Assembly (NCBI GenBank): GCA_036172015.1
Contig: JAVHSE010000074.1
Coordinates: 1 to 7,412, forward strand
Direction of reading: 5' to 3'
Origin: UBA7396 sp036172015
Lineage (GTDB): Bacteria; Patescibacteriota; Gracilibacteria; BD1-5; UBA6164
Length of the DNA: 7,412 bases
Shown: positions 1 through 7,319 of the stretch, piece by piece
How positions within the stretch are numbered: position 1 is the first letter of the stretch
How the letters are laid out: every line of letters begins with the position of its first letter
Translations under genes and position numbers: made by a program
The notes under the pieces: model-generated
What the model was told of the DNA's origin: nothing
The model's input: the letters and a program-made list of their open reading frames with translations, nothing else
The model's database searches: none

Positions 1-1
1 T

Positions 2-55
2 ATTTTGACTCAATATGTTTTTATAAATATTAAATGAGGTATATTAGCTTTATAG
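2..55 (+). CDS. Possible C-terminal end of an upstream gene (partial)
   Basis: This frame is open from the window edge to a TAG at 53-55 when UGA (35-37) is read as glycine. It gives 17 residues ending ...INIKGGILAL, a hydrophobic, membrane-like C-terminus. The terminator at 59-94 starts four bases after the stop, which is what one expects of a real gene end. The other two plus frames stop at 24-26 and 31-33. The piece is too short to name a product or exclude chance. The neighbouring sequence to the left would settle it. Confidence 0.35.
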
Positions 56-58
56 AAA

Positions 59-94
59 AAAAAATAAATAGTCCGGAAGGATTATTTATTTTTT
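59..94. terminator. Bidirectional rho-independent terminator
   Basis: A 16-bp stem pairs 59-74 with 79-94, with a single G-T wobble (71/82), and is closed by a GGAA loop that fits the GNRA tetraloop rule. On the plus strand the 3' arm ends in six T (89-94). On the minus strand the A-run at 56-64 gives a nine-base T-tract. It lies between a probable plus-strand gene end (55) and the minus-strand gene that stops at 161, so it can serve both converging transcripts. Confidence 0.8.
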
Positions 95-160
95 CATAAT
101 ATTTCCAAACCTGAGTAATTTTATGAAAATTTACTACATAACCTGATAGGTTTATACATA

Positions 161-619
161 TTACTCTTTTTGTAAGGTTAAGTTTTTTACTTTTTTATAA
201 TAACTTGCTGAGTTTTTATAATTTTTTAAAAGAGCATCTTGAATTTCAAAATCATTTTTGAGAGAAGGTTTTTTTTCTATTTCATTTAAAAAATAAAATA
301 ATTGATTGGTATAGTATATAAAATTTTTATAATTTTTTATAATTCCATTTGTTGTTTCATAACTATAAGTTCATTGTTGAAACTGATATATAATTTCATC
401 TCGAATAAGTGAATCATATTGACTCATAGTAGAATACACTTTTTTCAATTTTTTATTTTTAAAACTATAACTATTGAGATGTTCTCAATCTAAATCATAA
501 ACCATTGGTCAATAATTCAGATTTAATAAATCTTCTATAAGGCCATTTTCTTTTGCAAGAGTATTTTGTGTTGAAAATATAAAAAATATTGATATAATAA
601 TAAAAAATACTTTTTTCAT
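161..619 (-). CDS. Small secreted protein of unknown function
   Basis: This gene encodes 152 residues, from ATG at 619-617 to TAA at 163-161. The N-terminus is a clear Sec signal peptide: MKK, then a hydrophobic core of Ile and Phe at about residues 4-16, then a polar stretch with a TLA cleavage motif at residues 20-22, so processing is predicted after Ala22. There is no cysteine at all, hence no lipobox and no lipid anchor. The mature part, about 130 residues, is rich in Lys, Asn, Tyr and Leu and looks mostly helical. I recognise no family. Three of its five glycines are UGA, so under the standard code it is invisible. It has a good promoter (646-673) and its own terminator (59-94), and is divergent from dnaJ. 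One CGA codon (403-401) is read here as Arg. The reading frame and secretion are well supported; the function is unknown. Confidence 0.72.
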
Positions 620-645
620 AAAAAATAATTAAAAATTAAGAAGTG

Positions 646-673
646 TTTATAATAGTATTTTATTAAAAGTCAA
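646..673 (-). promoter_or_regulatory. Promoter for the secreted-protein gene
   Basis: On the minus strand a -35 box TTGACT (673-668) is followed after 16 bp by a -10 box TATAAA (651-646), close to the sigma-70 consensus. Transcription would start about 20 bases before the ATG at 619. The -10 box overlaps the plus-strand TATAAT used for dnaJ. Confidence 0.6.
648..653 (+). promoter_or_regulatory. -10 box of the dnaJ promoter
   Basis: A perfect TATAAT lies 25 bases upstream of the dnaJ ATG. No convincing -35 box is seen at the usual distance (the bases around 625-630 are only A and T). It shares bases 648-651 with the divergent minus-strand -10 box, so RNA polymerase could not occupy both at once. 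Confidence 0.45.
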
Positions 674-678
674 GTAAT

Positions 679-1380
679 ATGTCTCAAAATTTTTATGATA
701 TTCTTTGAGTAGCAAAAAATTCCAGTACCGAAGATATAAAAAAAGCATATAGAAAAAAAGCTATGCAATATCATCCAGATAGGAATAAATGAAATAAAGA
801 AGCTGAAAATAAATTTAAAGAAATAAACACAGCCTATGAAACTTTATCAGATAGCTGAAAAAGAAAAAATTATGATGTGTTTGGAAATGCTACCAATTCG
901 ACTTGAAATCCTTTTTCATGATGAAGTAGGGGAAATACGAGTTATAATTATTCGAGTTGATGAATTGATTTAGAAGATTTATTTGGAAATTTTTCTTCTC
1001 AATGAAGAACTCAATCTTGATGAACAGCTGGATTTGATTTTTCAGAAATATTTTGATCATGATCAAGTAGAAAAACAACACATAGGGAAGAACCAAAAAA
1101 ACAAGAATCGCTAGATATAGAAAAAATTTATGAAGTACCTCTTTTTGATCTCTTATTATGATGTAAAATAGAAGTAAGCTCTATTATATGAGAAAAAGCA
1201 AAATTAAAAATTCCTCCAAATACAAAACCTGGAACAAAGTTTAGAGTGAAAGATTTTTGAAAAAATATACAATGAAAAAAATGAAATTTAATTGTGACTA
1301 TTGATGTGAGAATGCCAAAATATATCAGTGATATTGATATAAAACTTTTGGAAAATATAAGAAATAATATTTGATACTAA
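679..1380 (+). CDS. dnaJ: DnaJ-family (class B, CbpA-like) co-chaperone, short form
   Basis: A J-domain co-chaperone of 233 residues that stimulates the ATPase of Hsp70 (DnaK) and delivers unfolded clients to it in the cytoplasm. The J domain covers residues 4-68, with the catalytic HPD at 32-34 and the ending NYDVFG. A Gly/Phe/Ser-rich linker follows (about 69-135), containing two DIF-like blocks, DLEDLFG and DFSEIFG. One C-terminal beta-sandwich domain (about 145-215) carries LLLGCKIEV, IPPNTKPGTKFRV and a G-N-L-I-V strand. The CxxCxGxG zinc-finger repeats of class A are absent. The C-terminal part aligns best with the second of the two usual substrate-binding subdomains, so the first seems missing: E. 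coli CbpA is about 306 residues and DnaJ 376. Nineteen of 24 glycines are UGA, including the conserved LG of the J domain and the LLLG of the C-terminal domain. There is no Shine-Dalgarno sequence. dnaK and grpE are not in the window. Confidence 0.93.
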
Positions 1381-1417
1381 AAAATAATTTATCAAACTTG
1401 ATAAATTATTTTTTTTT
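1379..1417 (+). terminator. Rho-independent terminator after dnaJ
   Basis: A 16-bp perfect stem pairs 1379-1394 with 1399-1414 around an AACT loop, and the T-run continues to 1417. It begins inside the dnaJ stop codon. The stem is nearly all A-T with one C-G pair, and the A-rich 5' arm means it could also work on the minus strand. Confidence 0.8.
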
Positions 1418-1424
1418 GTATAAT
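1398..1424 (+). promoter_or_regulatory. Probable ftsK promoter overlapping the dnaJ terminator
   Basis: A -35-like TTGATA (1398-1403, five of six consensus bases) sits in the 3' arm of the dnaJ terminator. A perfect TATAAT (1419-1424) follows after a 15-bp gap, shorter than the ideal 17. The start would fall near 1431, leaving a leader of about 25 bases before the ftsK GTG. No better promoter is seen between the two genes. Confidence 0.4.
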
Positions 1425-1454
1425 AACTTCGTATTAATAATAAAATAAAAGCAA

Positions 1455-3719
1455 GTGGCAAAGAAAAAAACAAAAAAATATGGATCACATATTCTCAGAC
1501 CGGAAACAAAAAATATATTTATTGCTTCTGTTTTTATTGTACTGTGAGCTTTATCTTTATTTTCTGAAACTCAGGCTACAGCTTGATATTATACATATAA
1601 AATGCTGAGTTTTTTATTTTGAGAATATTATCAATATATATTTTCTCCAGTCATTTTAGTATTGTGAATTTTAGTATTTATAAAGGAATGATTTTGATTT
1701 AATAATTCAAGAATGCTCTGACTTTTTTTATATTTTGTATCACTCAATACTATTATTTGATCTTTTGATAAAAGTTATACTTCTTTTTTTAATTTTCAAC
1801 TTACTTTATCGAATAATATATGACCAAATTCTTGAATTGTTTTTATGGTATTACTTTTTTTATTAAGTTTGTTTTTTATGTTTCGAATTAGTTATAAACA
1901 AATTATCAAAAAAATTATATCATATACTCCAGATTTTGCTACTTTAAAAGAAAATATTTCCCTTCCAACTTACAAAAATGACGATAAAGAAATATCAGAA
2001 ATATCAAATCAATCATCATTTAAAAAAGAAAAACAAGAATTAGAAAAAATGAAACAAGAATTAGAAAATGAATTAATAAAAGTAAAGAAATCACAAAAAG
2101 AACCACAACAACTTGAGCTCGAAGATGCTCCAAGAAAAATTAGAATAGATAAGGTAATTTCAGACAAAAAAACTTGAATAATTTCTAAAATAAAAAATAG
2201 CTTTTTATCAGAGAGTGATGAATGAGAAAAACAATCAGAAGAAAATACAAAAATTACGATAGAAAAAAAAGAAAATCAAATTTTTGTAGAACCAACTTAT
2301 GATACTTGGGAATTACCAAGTCTTGATTTACTCTCTAATATTGGGTGAGATATAAAAATAAATGAAAATGATATTTTTAATAAACAATCAGAAATAGTTG
2401 ATAAATTGAAGCAATTCAAAATTGATGTAAATATGACTGGTTATAGAGTTGGACCTACGGTAATACAATTTAGACTGAAACCAGAAGAATGAGTAAAACT
2501 CAATAAAATAGAAAATCTCAAAAAAGATCTCACTCTTGCTCTCCATGCCAAATCTATTCGTATTCAAGCTCCAATACCTGGAGAATGAGTCGTTGGTATT
2601 GAAGTACCAAACGAAAATAGACAAGCTGTTTGACTCAAAGAAGTGATTGATAGTACTATATTTAAAAATCCAAAAATAGAAATCCCTATTGCAATAGGGA
2701 AGGATGTAAATGGAGATATCATTGTATGAGATCTCACAAAAATGCCTCATCTTCTCGTTGCTGGACAAACAGCCAGTTGAAAATCAGTTGGTATGAATGG
2801 ATTTATTATGAGTATGTTATATAAATTTTCTCCGAGTGAATTAAAAATGATTCTTATTGATCCAAAAAGAGTAGAATTATCTATTTATAACGGAATTCCT
2901 CATCTTTTAACTCCAGTTATTACCAATCCTGATAAAGCACTCAATAGTTTAAAATGGGCCGTAGCTGAAATGCTGAGAAGATATGATTTAGCAACAGCTG
3001 TAAATGCAAGAAACTTTAAAGAATATAATGAAAAAGTTTCTCAAGAGAAAAAATTACCATATATTGTCATTATTGTTGATGAATTGGCTGATCTGATGAT
3101 GAGTGGAAATAAAAAAGAAGTAGAAACCAGTATTGCTCGTGTTGCTCAAATGGCAAGAGCTGTTGGAATGCATCTTATTGTAGCAACTCAAAGACCATCG
3201 GTTGATGTTATTACCTGACTTATTAAAGCAAATATTCCTTCTCGTATTGCATTTACTGTTGCGAGTCAAATAGATTCAAGAACCGTTATTGATAAAGCTG
3301 GAGCAGAAGATTTACTCGGAAGAGGGGATATGCTCTATAGTCCTACTTGAGTCTTAGAAGCTCAAAGAGTGCAATGAGTACTCGTTGAAACTTATGAAGT
3401 GGAAGCCGTTGTCAATCAAATAAAACTAACGGTTGATCCAGATATGGTGAATAATCTTTATGATGAAAGTATAGTAAATGGAAAATCAAATACAACTGGA
3501 AGTATTTTAGAAGGATATAATGGTGATCAAGATGAAGAACCAGAAATTATAGAAAAAGCTATTGCTATCGTGAAAGAATCAAAAAAATGATCAACTTCAC
3601 TCATACAAAGAAAATTATGACTTTGATATGCAAGAGCTGCTAAAGTACTCGATATACTGGAAGAATTATGAGTGGTAGGACCAGCAAATGGAAGTAAGCC
3701 ACGAGAAGTTTATGAGTAA
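1455..3719 (+). CDS. ftsK: FtsK/SpoIIIE-type DNA translocase
   Basis: A septum-anchored ATPase of 754 residues that pumps chromosomal DNA through the closing division site. Residues 20-145 hold four membrane helices (about 20-37, 62-78, 86-103, 127-143). A charged linker follows, with a coiled-coil-like Glu/Lys stretch at about 190-215. The motor begins at LPSLDLL (287-293). Walker A GQTASGKS is at 437-444, with its invariant Gly442 encoded by UGA. Walker B ends in DE (542-543), followed by TQRPSVDVITG (578-588). The gamma winged-helix domain that reads DNA orientation fills about 693-754 and ends GSKPREVYE. The length is usual for a Gram-positive-type SpoIIIE/FtsK. The start must be GTG at 1455 (MAKKKTKK...): a TAA lies in frame at 1446, and the next candidate, Met50, would remove the first helix. 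Both conserved Trp codons seen (YDTWELP, LKWAVAEM) are UGG. The gene heads a three-gene run, with the next ATG only six bases after its stop. Confidence 0.97.
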
Positions 3720-3725
3720 TAGATA

Positions 3726-4496
3726 ATGCATATGCAAGAACAAATATTAAATTTTTTTAAAAATACTTCCTCTCAAGATTATATAATATTTTTTATATCA
3801 GTATGATTTTTTGTTGGATTTATTTTTACATGAATTGAAAAAATTTATAAAGCATATTTATGAATTATACTTGGACTTTTTATATTTACTACTATTAATC
3901 TTACATTATCATCTTTAAATAATAATGATATTTGAGTCAATGGACTCAGAGATTTTTTCATCAAACATAGAGAGGGGATTGGATTTTATAGTATTTTATT
4001 TATTCCATTACTTGCCATTTTAATTCCATTAAATCAGAATATTTCGTTTCGAGTTTCAAAAAATAAAAAATTGAATTATTTCGTTACTTTTTTCTTTTGA
4101 TTTTTTTTCTTTTCTTTTTTATTCACTATATTTTTATCTATTATCAATAATAGATTTTTATTTAGTATGGACAATATGATTATCACTCAGGTAAGAGAAA
4201 GTTATGTTATAAAATCATTATTTGAATATTTTTCCGTATCGATTTTATTTGGTTTTTTGATCAAATATGATTATATTATTAATTTAATAGTTATTTTATT
4301 TATTTTTTATAAAATGACTATTGGTTGAATTATAGATTTAATAATGTCAAAATTACTTACATTTTTAGTTCATTTTTTTGAAGAAAAATCAAAATGATGA
4401 GAAGATGGAAGTGATCATGGCTGATGACATGATGATCATTGAGGTGGTCATGAGGATTCACATACATGACATGATGATCATTGATGACATCATTAG
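3726..4496 (+). CDS. Six-helix membrane protein with a His/Gly/Asp-rich C-terminal tail
   Basis: This gene encodes 256 residues. About six hydrophobic segments are visible (near residues 19-36, 44-62, 87-102, 117-140, 166-180 and 184-208), so it is an integral membrane protein. After residue 220 the chain turns hydrophilic and ends in a tail of about 35 residues with nine histidines spaced by Gly and Asp (blocks SDHGGGHDDHGG and TGHDDHGGHH). Such tails bind Zn, Ni or Cu in transporters, chaperones and sensors; metal binding here is inference. The membrane part matches no transporter family that I recognise and has no conserved charged residues inside helices. Eight of the tail glycines are UGA. 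The start is ATG 3726 (MHMQ); ATG 3732 is equally possible. No Shine-Dalgarno is seen. It follows ftsK by six bases and overlaps the next gene by 13 nt, so all three are probably co-transcribed. Confidence 0.8.
4425..4484 (+). repeat. In-frame direct repeat coding the His-rich tail
   Basis: The 18-base unit TGACATGATGATCATTGA occurs exactly at 4425-4442 and 4467-4484, offset by 42 bases (14 codons). In the frame of the membrane protein each copy reads Gly-His-Asp-Asp-His-Gly. The identical DNA in both copies suggests the tail grew by internal duplication. Confidence 0.75.
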
Positions 4497-5374
4497 AAAA
4501 AATCTTTTGAAATATTCTATTTATTTATATAATACTTTTAATATTAATTAAAATAGTATATTTTATGGATTATAACTTGTTCTTATTTCAGTTTGAGATA
4601 GTATTTTTTTCAATATTTATATTGTATATTCTATATTTTATATCTGGTAAAGTTGTGTGATTTTTTATAGGATTAAAAAATATTATTTGAATATCTCATC
4701 ATAATAATAAAAATATTATCACGAAGATATCATTAACAGAAGATACAAATATTCATGCGAATAATTATTTTGCTGATAAATATCAAATAACCGATGAAGA
4801 AAAGAATAAAATTATTGAATTATTGAAAAAAATTAAAATAAATATATCAAAATCTGAATTTGATCTCGCAAAAAATTTAATAGTTGAATGACTTACTATT
4901 GATAAATTTCATATTGATTTAAATATAGAACTCGCAAGTATTTATATATTAGAAAGGGATTATATTAAAGCAGAGTATATATATAAAGATTTACTTTTAG
5001 TACATAATGATGATTTTGATATATTAAAAAAATTATCCTATGTTCTCACTATGCAAGAAAAATATGATCTCGCTATAGAAATGTATAAAAAATCAAATGA
5101 AATAAAATCGTGAGATTTTGAAATTATTAATATGTTGGCTCATTTATATTATCATAAAGAACTGTATATTGATGCTATTTCCTATCTGAAAATATTTTTA
5201 AAAGAAAATCCAAGAGATGCTGATAATATTATATTACTTGGTGCAAGTTATAGAAATATTTGAAAAATTAATGATGCCATCAATACTTATAAAAGAGTTT
5301 TAGAAATTCAACCATATAACGAAGAAGTCAAAAAAGAAATTGATGAATTAGAAGCTTTGGAATATTGAGAATAA
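4484..5374 (+). CDS. Membrane-anchored TPR-repeat protein
   Basis: This gene encodes 296 residues from ATG 4484. Two hydrophobic helices at about residues 10-27 and 35-54 form an N-terminal hairpin. A polar stretch follows, and then about four tetratricopeptide repeats from roughly 148 to 285. These show the typical spaced small and aromatic residues, for example DYIKAEYIYKDLL, KYDLAIEMYKK, LYIDAISYLKIFLKENP and KINDAINTYKRVLEIQP. TPRs are protein-binding scaffolds, so this is probably an adaptor held at the membrane with its repeats in the cytoplasm. The partner is unknown. The start at 4484 is preferred over ATG 4565 (269 residues) because 4565 lies after the first helix; 4484 also overlaps the preceding gene, ahead of its TAG at 4494-4496, which fits translational coupling. 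It is the last gene of the ftsK run and is followed by a terminator at 5401. Confidence 0.85.
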
Positions 5375-5400
5375 AAATAAACACCGTATAATTTTTTATT

Positions 5401-5436
5401 AACAAATTTTAAACGAAGAATTTAAAATTTGTTTTT
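5401..5436 (+). terminator. Rho-independent terminator of the ftsK run
   Basis: A 13-bp perfect stem pairs 5401-5413 with 5421-5433 around a seven-base loop (CGAAGAA). Ts continue to 5436. It lies 26 bases after the TPR gene stop and separates the ftsK run from dnaB. Confidence 0.8.
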
Positions 5437-5488
5437 ATTTTTATAAAAAATAAGTATACATTAAGAAATTAATATTAATAATGAAAGT

Positions 5489-6820
5489 ATGTTAAAAATT
5501 CCACCACATAGTATAGAAGCTGAACAATCAGTGTTATGAAGTCTTTTGATAGATAAAGATTGATTTTTAGTTATTTCGGATTTACTTTCAAAAGATGATT
5601 TTTACGATGATAAAAATGCAAAAATTTATGAAATTATGTTGGAATTGTATACAAAAAATAAACCTATTGATATTATTACCGTAAAAGAAAGACTTGATGA
5701 TAGAAAAATGCTCGATGATATAGGATGACTCAGTTATATTATTGAACTGACAGAAATAGTTCCAACGAGTTCAAATATCTTTGAATATGCTCAAATTGTT
5801 AAAAATAAATCAGTAAATAGAAAACTCATCAAAGCTGGAAATGAAATTATTCTCAATGGATATGATGAAGAAAAAAATATCAATGAACTTTTAGAAAAAT
5901 CAGAAAAATCACTTTTTAATGTTACTCAAGTTTTTATAAAAAATAAACTCGTTCATATTTCAGATATTTTAGAAAGTAGATTTGAAGAATTTGCTGAAAT
6001 TCATGAAAATCCTGAGAGTGTCAAAGATCACAGACTTTACACTGGATTTAAATCACTTGATAATGTACTCGGATGACTCAAATGATGAGATCTCGTTATA
6101 CTCGCTGCTCGTCCAAGTATGTGAAAAACTGCTTTTGCTCTCAATCTGGCTCAAAATATAGGATTTAATAGGAAAAATGTAGCTATATTTTCTCTTGAAA
6201 TGAGTAAAGAACAACTCACTGATCGTATGATTTCTTCAAGTATTGGAATTAATAGTTGGAAACTTGCAAAAGGGGAGTTAGAAGATGAAGAATTTGCTAA
6301 ATTATGAGAAGCAATGGAAAAACTCAGTGCAGCAAATATTTATATAGATGATAGTGCTGGATGAAATTTACTTGATCTCAAATCAAAAGCTAGGAGATTG
6401 AAAATGGAAGCATGACTTGATCTTATAGTAATTGATTATTTACAACTCATGAGTAATGGAAATTCATTTAACAGAGTGCAAGAAATTTCAGAAATTTCCA
6501 GATGAATTAAATCGCTCGCTCGTGAACTGAGTGTGCCAATTATAGCTTTGAGTCAATTATCTCGTGCTGTTGAATCCAGAACTGACAAAAAACCGATTCT
6601 TTCAGATTTAAGAGAGTCTGGGTCTATAGAACAAGATGCAGATATAGTGATGATGCTCTATAGGGAAGAGTATTATGATGAATTTACTGATAAAAAGTGA
6701 GTTACTGATATAGCTATTAGAAAAAATAGAAATGGTCCAGTGGGAACGATTGAACTTATGTTTGATAGAACGAATCAAAGATTTCTTGAAATGGAAACGA
6801 ATTTAAGAGAGGATTATTAA
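5489..6820 (+). CDS. dnaB: Replicative DNA helicase DnaB
   Basis: A hexameric ATP-driven helicase of 443 residues that unwinds the replication fork and recruits primase in the cytoplasm. The N-terminal domain starts with the family signature PPHSIEAEQSVLGSLL. A linker follows, and the RecA-like motor begins near residue 185 (TGFKSLDNVLGGLKGGDL). Walker A ARPSMGKTA has Gly212 from UGA (6122-6124) and Lys213. FSLEMS follows, then Walker B LIVIDYLQL with Asp316, then the LSQLSRAVE and LRESGSIEQDADIV motifs, and finally KNRNGPVGT near the C-terminus. Length and order are normal and no intein is present. About half of its glycines (12 of 25) are UGA. ATG 5489 is the only start that gives the canonical N-terminus; the upstream ATG at 5481 is in another frame. 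The leader has no Shine-Dalgarno beyond a weak GAAAG. The next gene starts 28 bases after its stop, so both probably share a transcript. Confidence 0.97.
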
Positions 6821-6848
6821 AAATTTTTTATTTACCTTTATATCATAT

Positions 6849-7274
6849 ATGAATTGAATTGTTATCAAAGGGCATCAAGTAGCATCAGGACAAGCATTAA
6901 ATTGTCCACGGATTGGAGGAAGTGTTTCTCGTCAACTTCCTTTAATGGAAAAACAATGATTATTAACTTCTCATTTATTTCCTGGAACTTTAAATATTTC
7001 TTTGGAGTGTTCTGAAGTTATATATCCTGAATTTGCCGAATTTGATTTTATAATTGATTGGAGATTTCCTGAAAAACCAACTCATTTTAGATTACATAAA
7101 TTAATTATTACCTATCAATGAATTGATTATCAAGGTTGGTCTTATAGAAAAATATATCCAGTTGGTTATATTTCTATTCATTCACAACCAATAAATGTTA
7201 TTGAAGTTCTTGCACCAAAAATAGAATGAATTTATTATGGTTGTTCTATTAAATTAAAATTTTGTTCAATTTAA
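6849..7274 (+). CDS. Riboflavin-kinase-like (CTP-dependent, archaeal type) small protein
   Basis: This gene encodes 141 residues. The order of motifs recalls the archaeal CTP-dependent riboflavin kinase family (RibK, PF01982): an opening strand plus GHQVASGQ, the hallmark block FPGTLNISL (44-52), a region with YQGIDYQGW (89-97), then INVIEVLAPKI (115-125), and a closing YGCSIKLKF strand that matches the family's IIEIIAP...GD.I.I ending. Archaeal members make FMN from riboflavin with CTP. The related bacterial proteins I recall are uncharacterised, so activity here is inference. The GLGEGRYF-type loop of archaeal enzymes is not present in that form and is replaced by GHQVASGQ. Four of 12 glycines are UGA, fewer than in dnaJ, and there is one CGG codon and no CTC codon; the sample is small. 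It follows dnaB by 28 bases without a Shine-Dalgarno. The frame is well supported; the family assignment is moderate. Confidence 0.7.
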
Positions 7275-7295
7275 TTTTTAATAAATTATATAAAA

Positions 7296-7301
7296 GGGGG
7301 G
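7296..7301. other. Hexaguanine tract upstream of the final stem-loop
   Basis: Six consecutive G stand out in an AT-rich intergenic region, preceded by TATATAAAA. They are not placed to act as a ribosome binding site, because the next ATG (7335) opens only a four-codon frame. One possible reading is the 5' end of a short RNA running to the stem-loop at 7320-7358, with TATAAA at 7289-7294 as a -10 box. I see no good -35 box. Confidence 0.3.
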
Positions 7302-7319
7302 AACTATACAGCAACATAC

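Noticed and set aside
140..152. Small inverted repeat AACCT-GAT-AGGTT between the first terminator and the minus-strand gene
   Set aside because: Only five base pairs with a three-base loop and no T-run; not distinguishable from chance in this sequence, although AACCTGA also occurs at 108-114.
2388..2768. Open frame of about 126 codons on the minus strand inside ftsK
   Set aside because: It lies antisense to the conserved FtsK motor, has no family resemblance and no promoter, and its composition mirrors the coding strand. It is a shadow of ftsK.
679..3719. Many in-frame UGA codons that could be taken as pseudogenes, frameshifts or selenocysteine sites
   Set aside because: The UGAs fall at conserved glycines, the proteins are otherwise complete with all motifs, and the frame never shifts. 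Recoding to glycine explains all of them.
3726..4400. CvpA-like membrane protein assignment for the His-tail gene
   Set aside because: The number of helices and the early Gly-rich helices are loosely similar, but no conserved motif could be matched, so no family name was given.
5387..5392. Perfect TATAAT between the TPR gene and dnaB
   Set aside because: It lies upstream of the 5401-5436 terminator and has no -35 box, so a transcript from it would end before dnaB.
5437..5488. Search for a dnaB promoter (TATACA at 5455-5460)
   Set aside because: A weak -10 with no -35 at a proper distance. The promoter must be in this stretch or be reached by readthrough, but I cannot place it.
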